A DNA stretch of 64,000 nt from Caballeronia arationis (GTDB taxonomy: Bacteria > Pseudomonadota > Gammaproteobacteria > Burkholderiales > Burkholderiaceae). Below are positions 30,414 through 38,568 of this stretch, in pieces. A model generated the notes under the pieces. The model had not been told where the DNA came from. It worked only from the letters and a program-made list of their open reading frames with translations, and made no database searches. The stretch spans positions 78,270 to 142,269 of the forward strand of contig NZ_FCOG02000013.1 in assembly GCF_001544975.2 (NCBI RefSeq), given 5' to 3'. Position 1 is the first letter of the stretch; each line of letters starts with the position of its first letter. A program made the position numbers and the translations under genes.

Positions 30414-30737
30414 TCAGCCGATCTCGCCGGCCGGCTGGTTCGCCATCAGGATCGCCGCGTGCGATTGCGCGAGCGCGGCACTTTTGCCCTTGTCGGCGAG
30501 CGAGGAGAGGATCGTGTGGTCGTCGAAGCGGAAACGGCACAGGATCTGGCTCGATGCCGCGATCTTCACGAGCTGCGCCAGATTCAGCGAGGAGAGGACG
30601 TCCGCGATCGCCTCCGACAGTCCCATGCGAAACATCGCGCTAGGCCGGTCTTCCTGAAGAAGGCGTTGCGCGAGCAGCAAGTACGACAGATTCAGCTCGC
30701 GGATTTCCGCGAGCATGCTGGCATTACCGGTCGTCAT
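30414..30737 (-). CDS. flhD: Flagellar master regulator subunit FlhD
   Basis: A 107-residue helical dimer-forming partner of FlhC (MLAEIRELNLSYLLLAQRLL, then GLSEAIADVLSSLNLAQLVKI). ATG 30737 is chosen because GGGGAAAAA directly precedes it; a longer frame to 30773 lacks this. The upstream 660 bases contain no gene but hold a long palindrome and a tandem repeat likely to be regulatory. Confidence 0.94.
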   Translation of the reverse strand: MTTGNASMLAEIRELNLSYLLLAQRLLQEDRPSAMFRMGLSEAIADVLSSLNLAQLVKIAASSQILCRFRFDDHTILSSLADKGKSAALAQSHAAILMANQPAGEIG

Positions 30738-30910
30738 TTTTTCCCCGAGTCGAAACCCTGCCTGGTCTGGCAATGTGGAAACGTTTGCTCGAATTCCAGA
30801 AATGCAAAAAGGAATATCGGCCCGCTCCTTTAATGTTCAGGCGGATTTTCGGCGAATCGGCGGCGGCGCGGTATCGGACAAACATTCCGATTTGCCGACA
30901 GTACGATGCG

Positions 30911-30945
30911 TAATTCCGTGTAGGAATATTTCCTACACGGAATTA
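30911..30945. promoter_or_regulatory. 35-bp perfect palindrome upstream of flhD, candidate operator
   Basis: Two 16-base arms, TAATTCCGTGTAGGAA and its exact reverse complement, flank a 3-base centre TAT. It lies 174-208 bases upstream of the flhD ATG. The inner part TAGGAA-TAT-TTCCTA resembles inverted heptads bound by NarL/FixJ-type response regulators (RcsB, BvgA), which control motility master operons in other bacteria. The identity of the binder is inference. Confidence 0.6.
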
Positions 30946-31056
30946 AACGCTGTATTCGACGCATGCATGGCCGGATTATCGGCAGGATTTGAAATTACTG
31001 AAGCAATCCGGTGAAAAGCCCGCACAGCCCGCACCGGCGGGGCCCCGGCGCGACGG

Positions 31057-31100
31057 GCGTGGCCCGGAAACTGCTGTGGCGTGGTCCGGAAACTGCTGAG
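31057..31100. repeat. Two tandem 22-bp direct repeats
   Basis: The units 31057-31078 and 31079-31100 (core CCGGAAACTGCTG) differ at only two positions and abut exactly. They lie between flhD and the glycosyltransferase and could be repeated activator or repressor sites. Confidence 0.6.
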
Positions 31101-31403
31101 GTGTCCGCGCGCTCGCCGCGGTGAAATTCGCTGGGATCGTGCGCAAAGCCTTTAAGCACGGGCTTTTCGCGCGTATTCGCGCGCTTCGTAACAGGCGGTG
31201 TTTCGTCCTGTAACAAGGTTAAGCGATTGAAAAATAAGGTGAAATGCCGGGCTCGTTATCGATAATGAACGTAAGGGATAACCCGGTCGATTTCCGGGCC
31301 GATCTCGGACGGCGGCAAACCGTTGTCCGTCCGACAGGCATGCGCGTCAACGCTCGACCGGGGCGTGAATATGCGGTGCCCTCATGAACAGGAGAGTCAC
31401 GAT

Positions 31404-32468
31404 ATGCGAATCGCACAAATTGCACCGTTGCACGAAGCAGTTCCCCCGAAGTTCTACGGCGGCACCGAGCGCGTGGTGTCCTACCTCACCGACGCACTCG
31501 TCGACCTCGGCCACGATGTGACGCTTTTCGCGAGCGGCGACTCCGAAACCAAGGCAACGCTCGAACCGGCCTGGCCGCGCGCGCTGCGCCTGGATCCGTC
31601 GATCCGCGACGCGATCGCGCCGCACATGCTATTGCTGGAGACCGTCCGTCAACGCGCCCATGAATTCGACGTGTTGCACTTCCACCTCGATTACATGCCG
31701 TTTTCGCTGTTTTCGCGGCTCGACACGCCGTTCGTCACAACGCTGCACGGCCGCCTCGACTTGCCGGAACTTCAGCCGATCTTCAACACGTTCACCAAGG
31801 CGCCGGTGATCTCGATCTCCGACTCGCAGCGCGTGCCGCTGCCGCAGGCGGCGTGGCTGAACACGATCTACCACGGTCTGCCGGAGAACCTGCTGACGCC
31901 GCAGACCAGCAAGAAGCCGGAATATCTCGCGTTCCTTGGCCGTATCTGTCCGGAAAAACGCGCCGATCTCGCCATCAAGATCGCCGCGCAAAGCGGTCTG
32001 CCGCTGAAGATCGCCGCCAAGGTGGACAAGGCCGACCAGGAATACTTCAAGTCGACGATCGAGCCGCTGCTGTCGCAGGCGCACGTCGAATTCGTCGGCG
32101 AGATCAACGAGGCGCAGAAGCCGGAATTCCTGTCGGGCGCGAAGGCGCTGCTGTTCCCGATCGACTGGAACGAGCCTTTCGGCCTTGTGATGATCGAGGC
32201 GATGGCCTGCGGCACGCCGGTGATCGCGTTCAATCGCGGTTCGGTGCCGGAAGTGATCGATCACGGCGTGACGGGTTATATCTGTGAGGACGTGCAGGGT
32301 GCCGTCGGCGCGCTGCAACGAATCGACGAACTGTCGCGCACGGAAATTCGCGCGCAATTCGAACGCCGTTTCAGCTCGAAGACAATGGCGCAGAATTACG
32401 TCGAAAGCTATACGTCGATGCTTCAGGCTGCAAAGCGTCCGGTTTTGCGTCAGGTCGCAGTGGGTTGA
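31404..32468 (+). CDS. GT4 family glycosyltransferase
   Basis: This 354-residue GT-B fold enzyme has an N-terminal Rossmann domain (MRIAQIAPLHEAVPPKFYGGTERVV) and a C-terminal nucleotide-sugar domain with FLGRICPEKRADLAI and the retaining-GT signature EPFGLVMIEAMACGTPVIA. It resembles bacterial WcaL/RfaB-like glycosyltransferases of unknown acceptor. It is cytosolic or membrane-peripheral, and the donor is probably a nucleotide sugar. GGAGA lies 8-12 bases before ATG 31404. Its position beside flhDC is suggestive of cell-surface modification, but no direct link is shown. It ends before a bidirectional terminator. Confidence 0.88.
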   Translation: MRIAQIAPLHEAVPPKFYGGTERVVSYLTDALVDLGHDVTLFASGDSETKATLEPAWPRALRLDPSIRDAIAPHMLLLETVRQRAHEFDVLHFHLDYMPFSLFSRLDTPFVTTLHGRLDLPELQPIFNTFTKAPVISISDSQRVPLPQAAWLNTIYHGLPENLLTPQTSKKPEYLAFLGRICPEKRADLAIKIAAQSGLPLKIAAKVDKADQEYFKSTIEPLLSQAHVEFVGEINEAQKPEFLSGAKALLFPIDWNEPFGLVMIEAMACGTPVIAFNRGSVPEVIDHGVTGYICEDVQGAVGALQRIDELSRTEIRAQFERRFSSKTMAQNYVESYTSMLQAAKRPVLRQVAVG

Positions 32469-32547
32469 TGCCCGGCTTAATGCGTACTGATGAGACGTTT
32501 CCCGTTTAATCTGAATTCGCATTAAGACGCGTCGCGACAATCGACAG

Positions 32548-32581
32548 AAAAAATGCCGCCTTTCGAGGCGGCATTTTTTTT
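32548..32581. terminator. Bidirectional terminator between the glycosyltransferase and H-NS genes
   Basis: The stem AATGCCGCCT / AGGCGGCATT with a short loop is flanked by A-run and T-run. It serves both convergent genes. Confidence 0.92.
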
Positions 32582-32604
32582 GGAATAACGGAAACTTCGC
32601 GTGT

Positions 32605-32901
32605 TCATCGAACGATAAGAAAGCGCTCGCGATTTTTTCCGGCAATCCAGTTCGGCGGTTTGCCGCGGCCGTTCCACGTCGCGCCCGACTTCGGGTCCTG
32701 ATACATCGGCGGCACGGGTTCCTTTTTCGGCGGCCGGCCGCGTTTCACGACTGCCAGCCCGAGGTCCTGCGGCGTCAGCCCGTATTCGAGGATCTGCTGG
32801 CGAATCTGCGCGACGACCGCCTCTACCTCCTCCTGCCGCAACCTCTCGGCCTGTGCCTGAAGTTGTGATATCTGCGCTTTCAACTCCAGATATTTCGACA
32901 T
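32605..32901 (-). CDS. H-NS family nucleoid-associated protein
   Basis: A 98-residue H-NS-type protein. The N-terminal coiled-coil oligomerisation region (about 1-45, LELKAQISQLQAQAERLRQ) and a basic linker (KRGRPPKKEP) precede the C-terminal DNA-binding domain with the signature SGATWNGRGKPPNWIAGK. Such proteins bind AT-rich DNA and silence horizontally acquired genes. Burkholderia genomes carry several short paralogues (family knowledge), so no specific symbol is assigned. Confidence 0.92.
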   Translation of the reverse strand: MSKYLELKAQISQLQAQAERLRQEEVEAVVAQIRQQILEYGLTPQDLGLAVVKRGRPPKKEPVPPMYQDPKSGATWNGRGKPPNWIAGKNRERFLIVR

Positions 32902-33207
32902 TTCGAACTCCCTGTTTTATCAAATCGGAATGGGACGAGAGCCTAGCCGGGCCGACAAAAAGATGCAATTCATCGCCTTCGAAAATTCCAAATATGCGGA
33001 TTTAGTCAAATCAACGCACAAAGCCTGTTTATCCCGAAAAAGATTCGACCATTTAAAAGTCAGTTAACCATTGTTGACAAACGGGCCGTTCCGCCGACAT
33101 TAAACTTCGACCCCGAATGGACGCAAATCAAGTCCGTTATTTCGTTATGCCGTCGCCACGTCTTGTCGATCACCCGGCTTAATCATCTTTTGAGGATAAG
33201 CAGCATC
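32902..33207. other. AT-rich intergenic region between hns-type gene and aqpZ remnant
   Basis: This 306-base region is AT-rich relative to its neighbours and contains divergent promoters. A TTGACA at 33074-33079 followed about 17-21 bases later by ACATTAAACT may be the aqpZ promoter. No gene or hairpin was found. Confidence 0.4.
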
Positions 33208-33908
33208 ATGCAATTAGCAAAGCGTCTCGGCGCTGAAATTTTCGGTACCTTCTGGCTCGTGCTCGGCGGCTGCGGAAGCGCCGTCCTCGCAGCCGCTTCC
33301 CCGCACGTCGGCATCGGGCTCGCGGGCGTCTCGCTCGCCTTCGGCCTCACCGTGCTCACGATGGCCTACGCCATCGGCCACATCTCCGGCTGCCACCTGA
33401 ACCCGGCGGTCAGCGTCGGCCTGACGGTCGCCGGCCGCTTCCCGGCGCGCGACCTCGCGCCGTACATCGTCGCCCAGGTGATCGGCGCGGTTCTCGGCGC
33501 GTACGTCTCTCGGTTATCGCGAACGGCGCGCCCGGCTTCGATCTGGTCGCGAGCGGCTTCGCGACGAACGGCTTCGGCGAGCACTCGCCGGGCCACTAAA
33601 CGATGGTCGCGGCGCTCGTCTGCGAAGTCGTGATGACATTCTTTTTCCTGTTCGTGATTCTCGGCGCGACGGACAGTCGCGCGCCGGCCGGTTTCGCCCC
33701 GATCGCGATCGGCCTGTGTCTGACACTCATCCACCTGATCTCGATTCCGGTCACCAACACGTCGGTGAACCCGGCACGCTCGACCGGCCCGGCGCTCTTC
33801 GTCGGCGGCGCGGCAATCGACCAGCTGTGGCTGTTCTGGATTGCGCCGATCGTCGGTGCGGTCATCGCGGGCGTGGTTTATCCGAAGCTGGCGCGCGGCA
33901 AGCACTGA
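33208..33908 (+). pseudogene. aqpZ: Aquaporin Z, broken by a frameshift and a nonsense codon
   Basis: The first part starts at ATG 33208 ([20 protein letters not shown]) and contains the first NPA box ([10 protein letters not shown]). After AVLGAYV at about 33505-33511 the frame shifts: one base appears to be missing. In the resumed frame, 33597-33599 reads TAA where family members have Tyr (GHYTMVAAL expected). The second part from 33603 ([18 protein letters not shown]) carries the second NPA box (SVNPARS) and runs to 33908. AqpZ is a six-helix water channel of the inner membrane. With both lesions no full-length channel can be made; a sequencing error cannot be excluded. Confidence 0.85.
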
Positions 33909-34244
33909 ACGCGCGCGGCATTTTTCGCGAAAACGCAGTGGAAAGCGGGCGCTTCGGCGCCCGTTTCGCTGGGCAGCGCCCTTCGGAATATGAATTGCCG
34001 GCGACAAATGTAATGCGCGTTTACAAGGGCGCCTTCCGGATTCGCTGCGCTTGGCGTCACCGTCGCGGCACCCGACGCGCTCAGCCAATATCGACAAGGC
34101 TCTGCGGCCCTGCGCAACCCATCCTCCTGAACGCGCTAAGCCTTATACCACACTTGCAGACGGTAACAACTGGTCGAAGCATGTAAGACGGCGGACGCTT
34201 AAATTGGATTCATGCGACAGACGTCGCCATCCAGGAGAAACAAC
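33909..34244. other. Intergenic region after aqpZ
   Basis: These 336 bases have no supported gene. The region contains the promoter side of the small exported protein at 34245. No terminator, repeat or conserved RNA was recognised. Confidence 0.4.
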
Positions 34245-34550
34245 ATGAAGCGCATCGTCACTCATCTTCTCGCAGCGACCGGTCTTGTCATTGGCGCCGT
34301 CGGCGTCGCCCAGGCGCATACCGGCGTGAGCATCGGTGTTTCGCTCGGCGCGCCGGCCTACGCCCCGGCCTATGTGCAGCCCCGCCCGGTGTATGTCCGT
34401 CCGGCGCCGGTGTACAGCGCACCGCGTTGGCACCATGACGAGCCGCGCTGGCAGGACGACCGCCACGACAACGGCCGCTGGAACCGCACCGGCTGGAACA
34501 ACGGCCACGGATGGAACAACGACCGCGGCGGCTGGAATCATCGTGGATAA
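34245..34550 (+). CDS. Small exported protein rich in Pro, Tyr, Trp and Asn
   Basis: A 101-residue protein. The signal peptide (MKRIVTHLLAATGLVIGAVG to AQA) is followed by HTGVSIGVSLGAPAYAP, then a Pro/Val/Tyr stretch (VQPRPVYVRPAPVY). The C-terminal half is Trp/Asp/Arg/Asn/Gly-rich, with repeated WN/GWNN units. It has the look of the YXWGXW-type or PXPV-repeat small exported proteins common in Burkholderia; their role is unknown. CAGGAGAAACAAC precedes ATG 34245, so the longer frame from 34212 is rejected. Confidence 0.8.
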   Translation: MKRIVTHLLAATGLVIGAVGVAQAHTGVSIGVSLGAPAYAPAYVQPRPVYVRPAPVYSAPRWHHDEPRWQDDRHDNGRWNRTGWNNGHGWNNDRGGWNHRG

Positions 34551-34562
34551 TGCGTGAAGCGG

Positions 34563-34592
34563 AAAGGGAGCGCCGCGGCGCTCCCTTTTTTT
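34563..34592. terminator. Terminator after the small exported protein
   Basis: The stem AAGGGAGCGC / GCGCTCCCTT with a 4-base CGCG loop is followed by a T-run. It also stands downstream of the convergent HAD phosphatase gene. Confidence 0.9.
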
Positions 34593-34617
34593 ATCTGCCG
34601 GCGGCGTTATCGCCCGC

Positions 34618-35457
34618 TCAATCCGGCACCTGCCCCGGCGAGGCCAGTTCGTCCACAATGCCGAACAGCTTGCGAAGATGGTGCGCCACGCCCGCCTCGA
34701 AGTTGTTGCCGATGCGCTGCACGTCCGGCAGACGCTTGATCAGATCGGGATTCGCGTTGTTCATCATGAACGGATGCCCGGCGGTTTCGAGCAGGTCGAT
34801 GTCGTTCATGTTGTCGCCGAACGCGACGCAGTGCGCCGGGTCGAGATCGAGCTCGTCGAGCACGAAGCGCAACGCGCGCCCCTTCGAGACGTCCGCCGTC
34901 ATCACTTCCAGGCAATCCGGCAGCGAATACGTGACATAGAGCGCATCTCCGAATTCGCGCTCCAGATTGGCGGCCGTTTCCTTCAGATCCTTCGGTTCGC
35001 CGATGTAGAGCACCTTCGCGACGCCCTCGCCGTCGTGCTCGCGCAAATCCATGACTTCGTACTTGAAACCCGAATCCTGGTGGAAAACCAGCAGTTCGGG
35101 CGCATGGCGGTCGATCAGCCACGCGTCGTCGGCAAAGAGATTGACGATCACGCGTCCGCCGCCGCCCGCGAGATCCGGCTGCACCAGACGCCGCACAGCC
35201 GCGGGTTCGAGGTCGCGCGAATAGATGCGCGTGTCGTCGGGTGCGTGCACGCGCGCACCGTTCGACGTGATCAGGTACGCGTCGATACCCAGAACGTCAC
35301 GAATGCCGGCGACATCGCGATAATGGCGCCCCGTAGCGATAACGAAGCGAATGCCGCTCGCTTCGAGCCGGCGAACGGTTTCGATCGTGAAGGGATCGAC
35401 CTGGTGGTCGCTGTTGAGGAGCGTGCCGTCGAGATCGGTTGCGATGACTGGATACAT
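34618..35457 (-). CDS. Cof-type HAD-IIB phosphatase
   Basis: This 279-residue haloacid dehalogenase-type phosphatase has motif I DLDGTLL (Asp8 nucleophile, Asp10 acid), motif II in FVIATGRHY, a C2B cap in the middle third, Lys in VSKGRALRFVL, and motif IV GDNMNDIDLL. Cof-type enzymes dephosphorylate sugar phosphates, pyridoxal phosphate or flavin nucleotides. The substrate cannot be told. ATG 35457 (MYPVIATDLDGT) is preferred over an upstream in-frame ATG. It lies 40 bases after the BadF-family kinase on the same strand, so the two are probably cotranscribed. Confidence 0.9.
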   Translation of the reverse strand: MYPVIATDLDGTLLNSDHQVDPFTIETVRRLEASGIRFVIATGRHYRDVAGIRDVLGIDAYLITSNGARVHAPDDTRIYSRDLEPAAVRRLVQPDLAGGGGRVIVNLFADDAWLIDRHAPELLVFHQDSGFKYEVMDLREHDGEGVAKVLYIGEPKDLKETAANLEREFGDALYVTYSLPDCLEVMTADVSKGRALRFVLDELDLDPAHCVAFGDNMNDIDLLETAGHPFMMNNANPDLIKRLPDVQRIGNNFEAGVAHHLRKLFGIVDELASPGQVPD

Positions 35458-35497
35458 GGATGCCTTCGGTGTGCGCGCGAACGTGAAGTCCGACATT

Positions 35498-36427
35498 TTA
35501 GCCTGCACGGCCCGAAGCGGCCGGCGTGCCCTGCGCCGCGCCCTCCCGGCCCGCCGCCCGTCGCGCGAGTTGGAGCGCGCCGGCAGCCGAATCCGCAAGC
35601 GGCGCGCGCAGACGCTCGCGCAGGTGAGCCGGCACGAACGGCCCGAACGGCGCGGCGAGGCCGCCGCAGAGCGCCACGTCAAGCGCGGCGTGCGGATCCA
35701 GCGCAGCGACCAGCTTTTCGATCTCGCGCCCTGCGTCGGCAAGCAGCGCCGCCGCCACGGGGTGCTCGCGATGCTCGAAGACACTCGGCGCGAGCGTCGC
35801 GTAAGCAGTCTGGTTTGCACCGCAGCACCAGACGACCAGCCCGTCTCGATCCGGCGCGCCCGTCAGCACGAAAAGCGCGTCGGACCAGGCGTCCGGCGGG
35901 GCGCGGCCGTCGAGTACCTGCTGCAGATGCACGACGGCGCGCAGGCCGAGCCACGCCCCGCTCGCCTCGTCGCCGCTCGGAAAGCCGTAGCCGCCCGCGA
36001 TCCGGCACGCGCCTTGTGTGTCGAGCGCCGCCGCAATGCTGCCCGTGCCGAGCGCGACGATGACGCCCGGCTTGCCGCCGTGGGCGCCGAGCAGTGTCGT
36101 GTACGCGTCGCTTTCGACGGCAAGCGCGCGGACCGCGGGCGCCGTCGCGTGGAACTGCGCGAGCCAGCCGGCGTGGTTCACGCCCGCCAGTCCGCAGCCG
36201 AGGGCGCATGCGCGCCAGTCGAACGAAAGCGAGGCCGCTTCGAACGCGCGCGCACAGGCCGCTTCGATTTCGCGCCATGCGCGTTCGACGCCGAGCCCGA
36301 GGCCCGACGGCCCGCCTGTCGCGCGTGCGAGTTCGTTTCCGTGTGCATCCGCGAGGACGACACGGGTGCCGCTGCCGCCGCCGTCGACGCCTAGCAGATA
36401 GTGGTTTGTATGGTCTGAATGAGTCAT
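35498..36427 (-). CDS. BadF/BadG/BcrA/BcrD-family ATPase, likely N-acetylglucosamine kinase-like
   Basis: A 309-residue ASKHA-fold kinase. The phosphate-1 loop is LGVDGGGSGTRVVL, phosphate-2 is VALGTGSIAAAL, and GGYGFPSGDEASGAWLG is the conserved active-site segment. The C-terminal adenosine motif is ALCGGLAAPFGPFV. This architecture matches glucosamine/N-acetylglucosamine kinases of Proteobacteria. The substrate is inferred, not shown. It starts 111 bases from the divergent tag gene and is followed by the HAD phosphatase. Confidence 0.85.
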   Translation of the reverse strand: MTHSDHTNHYLLGVDGGGSGTRVVLADAHGNELARATGGPSGLGLGVERAWREIEAACARAFEAASLSFDWRACALGCGLAGVNHAGWLAQFHATAPAVRALAVESDAYTTLLGAHGGKPGVIVALGTGSIAAALDTQGACRIAGGYGFPSGDEASGAWLGLRAVVHLQQVLDGRAPPDAWSDALFVLTGAPDRDGLVVWCCGANQTAYATLAPSVFEHREHPVAAALLADAGREIEKLVAALDPHAALDVALCGGLAAPFGPFVPAHLRERLRAPLADSAAGALQLARRAAGREGAAQGTPAASGRAG

Positions 36428-36538
36428 GCCCGCAAGCTTACCGGTGCGGCCGCGCGCCGCCAATTGGCCGAATGGACGAGGTGGCCGGCGCCGCGCATTC
36501 CGCTATGCTGGCGCAGACATAAATCCGGGGAACGGACG

Positions 36539-37189
36539 ATGGCAAAGGAACAGCACCGCTGCGGCTGGGCGTCGACGGACGCGATGGCCCACTATCACGA
36601 CACCGAATGGGGCGTCCCTTCACGCGACGACCGCCATCTCTTCGAAATGCTCGTACTCGAAGGCGCGCAGGCCGGGCTTTCGTGGTCGACCATCCTGAAC
36701 AAGCGCGAAGGTTATCGCGATCTCTTCAAAGGCTTCGACGTCGACAAGGTCGCGGCTTTCAAGGAAGAGGACGTGGCGCGACTCATCGGCGATGCGCGCA
36801 TCGTGCGCAACCGCGCGAAGGTCGAATCGGCAATTCTCAATGCGCAGGCGATCAAGCGCATTCAGGCCGAGCACGGTTCGTTCGCGGCGTTCGTGTGGTC
36901 GTTCGTCGGCGACGCACCCATCGACACGCCGCGCGATTCCTACAGTCAGGCGCCCGCATCGACGCCCGAGTCCGATGCGCTCAGCCGTGCGCTCAAGCAG
37001 TACGGCTGCAAGTTCATCGGCACGACCATCTGCTACGCGTTCATGCAGGCTACCGGCATGGTCAACGATCACGAGAAAGGCTGCCTCTCCCGAAGCGCGA
37101 GAAACTCGGGCGACGCAGCGAAGAACGACACGAAGCCGCGCCGTAAATCGGCAAACAAGCCGGTGGACCCCGCACCCGACGCTAATTGA
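36539..37189 (+). CDS. tag: DNA-3-methyladenine glycosylase I
   Basis: A 216-residue base-excision repair enzyme that removes 3-methyladenine from DNA. The zinc-site residues seen in E. coli Tag are conserved: Cys8 (HRCGWA), His20 (HYHDTEWGVP), and the His/Cys pair in NDHEKGC. The helix-hairpin-helix-type core includes EGAQAGLSW and the C-terminal GTTICYAFMQATGMVNDH. A basic tail (KPRRKSANK) extends beyond the E. coli protein. The longer open frame upstream lies in the divergent promoter region and is rejected. Confidence 0.95.
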   Translation: MAKEQHRCGWASTDAMAHYHDTEWGVPSRDDRHLFEMLVLEGAQAGLSWSTILNKREGYRDLFKGFDVDKVAAFKEEDVARLIGDARIVRNRAKVESAILNAQAIKRIQAEHGSFAAFVWSFVGDAPIDTPRDSYSQAPASTPESDALSRALKQYGCKFIGTTICYAFMQATGMVNDHEKGCLSRSARNSGDAAKNDTKPRRKSANKPVDPAPDAN

Positions 37190-37657
37190 TCATTTCATAT
37201 CCGGAAACTTTTGCTTTTTCGCAACGTTTAGGGGGATTTTTTTCTGACACCCGGGAAAGTCCCGATAGAGCCGGCTTTTTTTGCGGTGAAGCACGCGGAA
37301 TTGCTTGTCCGGCAACGGATCGCTCCGAATTTGACGCGCTGCACGATCGTTCGCACCGTGTCAGAATTGCGCATTCGCGTGTGCTGGCGCACCTTTTTAC
37401 CGGGCCGATTCGCTATAACTGGCGATGAGACAAGGCCCTTCATCGAGGACGATCGCCTCGCGAGCACGACAGGGCTCCCGTATCGGACGCCCAGGCCGGG
37501 AAAACCACAGCACTCGAAGTAGATTCAGGACTCGAAACATCGCGTCGTTTATGTACGCGGCCGCTCTATCACGCTGCCACCGACGTCCGATACTGAAAGT
37601 GCGGGTTGCTCGAAATTCAACGATTGGCCGCTGCGCAGGGGCGCAGGGGGAACGAAC
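37190..37657. other. Intergenic region upstream of the paralogous pair
   Basis: These 468 bases have no gene I can support and mixed base composition. TATAAC at 37414-37419 could be a -10 for a long leader, but no matching -35 is clear. A CGGCTTTTTTT run at 37272-37281 lacks a good stem. Nothing else was recognised. Confidence 0.4.
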
Positions 37658-38083
37658 ATGAAAAGCCTGAACTTCCTGACACATCAGGAGATTTTCAACC
37701 GCGCTGTTCTGCATCTGTTCGGTCAGGGGCAAGCCGCCCTGCTGCCGCACGGCGGCGGCGCGTATCGCGGTTATTGCGGTGGCTGCCCTGTCGGCAACTT
37801 CATCAAACCGCGCGACTACATGACCGCGATGGAAGGCGTGCCCATCCGCTATATCGCGAGAGCGCCGGAAGGCGTGCCGCCTTATATGGACGTCGGCGTT
37901 GCGGCGCTCAAGCGAGCGCTGCTGCGCTCGCGCATCAATGTGTTCGATCCGACCACTGTCGAGCTACTCAGTTGTCTGCAGAACGTGCACGACGTGTTCG
38001 GCAAATGGGAATGGCGCGAGCGGCTGGCATCGATCGCTCGTCAATTCGGCCTCTCGGCTGACCTTCTGAAAACCGCTGCATGA
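37658..38083 (+). CDS. Unknown protein, first of a paralogous pair
   Basis: This 141-residue protein has no signal peptide or membrane helix. The N-terminus is helical (HQEIFNRAVLHLFGQGQAAL), followed by a Gly-rich loop and CGGCPVGNFI. The C-terminal half is helical, with INVFDPTTVELLSCLQNVHD. It aligns with the next gene's product: CPVGNFI with CAIGSLV, and the DPxxVELLxxLxxVHD block. The ATG follows GGGGGAACGAAC. The stop overlaps the start of the next gene (ATGA). I do not recognise a family, and the function is unknown. Confidence 0.75.
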   Translation: MKSLNFLTHQEIFNRAVLHLFGQGQAALLPHGGGAYRGYCGGCPVGNFIKPRDYMTAMEGVPIRYIARAPEGVPPYMDVGVAALKRALLRSRINVFDPTTVELLSCLQNVHDVFGKWEWRERLASIARQFGLSADLLKTAA

Positions 38084-38460
38084 GTGTTGCAGGTGTTGTG
38101 ATGTTGACCGCAAGAGACATTTACGAGCGCGTGTGCGCTCATCTGCTGAGCCAGCGGGCCGTGTCGGAAGACGACAACGGCTCGTGCCGGCTGCGCAGCC
38201 CGAACGGCCACAAGTGCGCGATTGGATCGCTCGTGAACGACGAGGTCTATCATCCGGACATCGAAGGCACCGGCATTTCGTACTATCGGCACGCGCAAGA
38301 CGGCAATCTGCTGCGCGCGCTGTATGCATCGGAGGTGAATGCATACGATCCGAGCATCGTCGAATTGCTGTGCGAACTGGAGCAGGTTCACGACGACGCC
38401 AGCGTCGACCAGTGGCCTCGTCTGCTCACGGCCCTTGGCAAGCGCCACGCGTTCATCTGA
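38080..38460 (+). CDS. Unknown protein, second of a paralogous pair
   Basis: A 126-residue cytosolic protein. Its core is LTARDIYERVCAHLL, GHKCAIGSLVNDEVYHPDIEG, and NAYDPSIVELLCELEQVHDD. It is a paralogue of the protein encoded just upstream. The ATG at 38080 overlaps the upstream stop; an internal ATG at 38101 (MLTARDIYERV) would give an N-terminus aligned with the first paralogue and may be the true start. The two products may form a heteromer (inference from coupling and shared fold). No function is known. Confidence 0.75.
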   Translation: MSVAGVVMLTARDIYERVCAHLLSQRAVSEDDNGSCRLRSPNGHKCAIGSLVNDEVYHPDIEGTGISYYRHAQDGNLLRALYASEVNAYDPSIVELLCELEQVHDDASVDQWPRLLTALGKRHAFI

Positions 38461-38487
38461 ATTTCATCGCGAACACGCTGATATAAA

Positions 38488-38529
38488 GCAAAAGGCGGTG
38501 CGACCCGAGGGTCGCACCGCCTTTTGCTT
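38488..38529. terminator. Strong bidirectional terminator
   Basis: A perfect 19-bp stem from AGCAAAAGGCGG to its complement CCGCCTTTTGCT with a 4-base loop. A/T runs are part of the stem ends. It serves both the paralogous pair (plus) and rpsU (minus). Confidence 0.92.
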
Positions 38530-38568
38530 TGCCGCAGCTCTTCAGGACCGCGGCGCGAAGACAGACGC

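Larger units (their letters stand above)
30738..31403. other. Long flhDC / glycosyltransferase divergent regulatory region
   Basis: These 666 bases carry no gene I can support. The region is clearly less GC-rich than its flanks around 30780-31000 and 31190-31280. It contains a 35-bp palindrome (30911-30945), a 22-bp tandem duplication (31057-31100), and upstream sequence for both flhD (minus) and the glycosyltransferase (plus). No clear -35/-10 pair was assigned. Confidence 0.6.
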
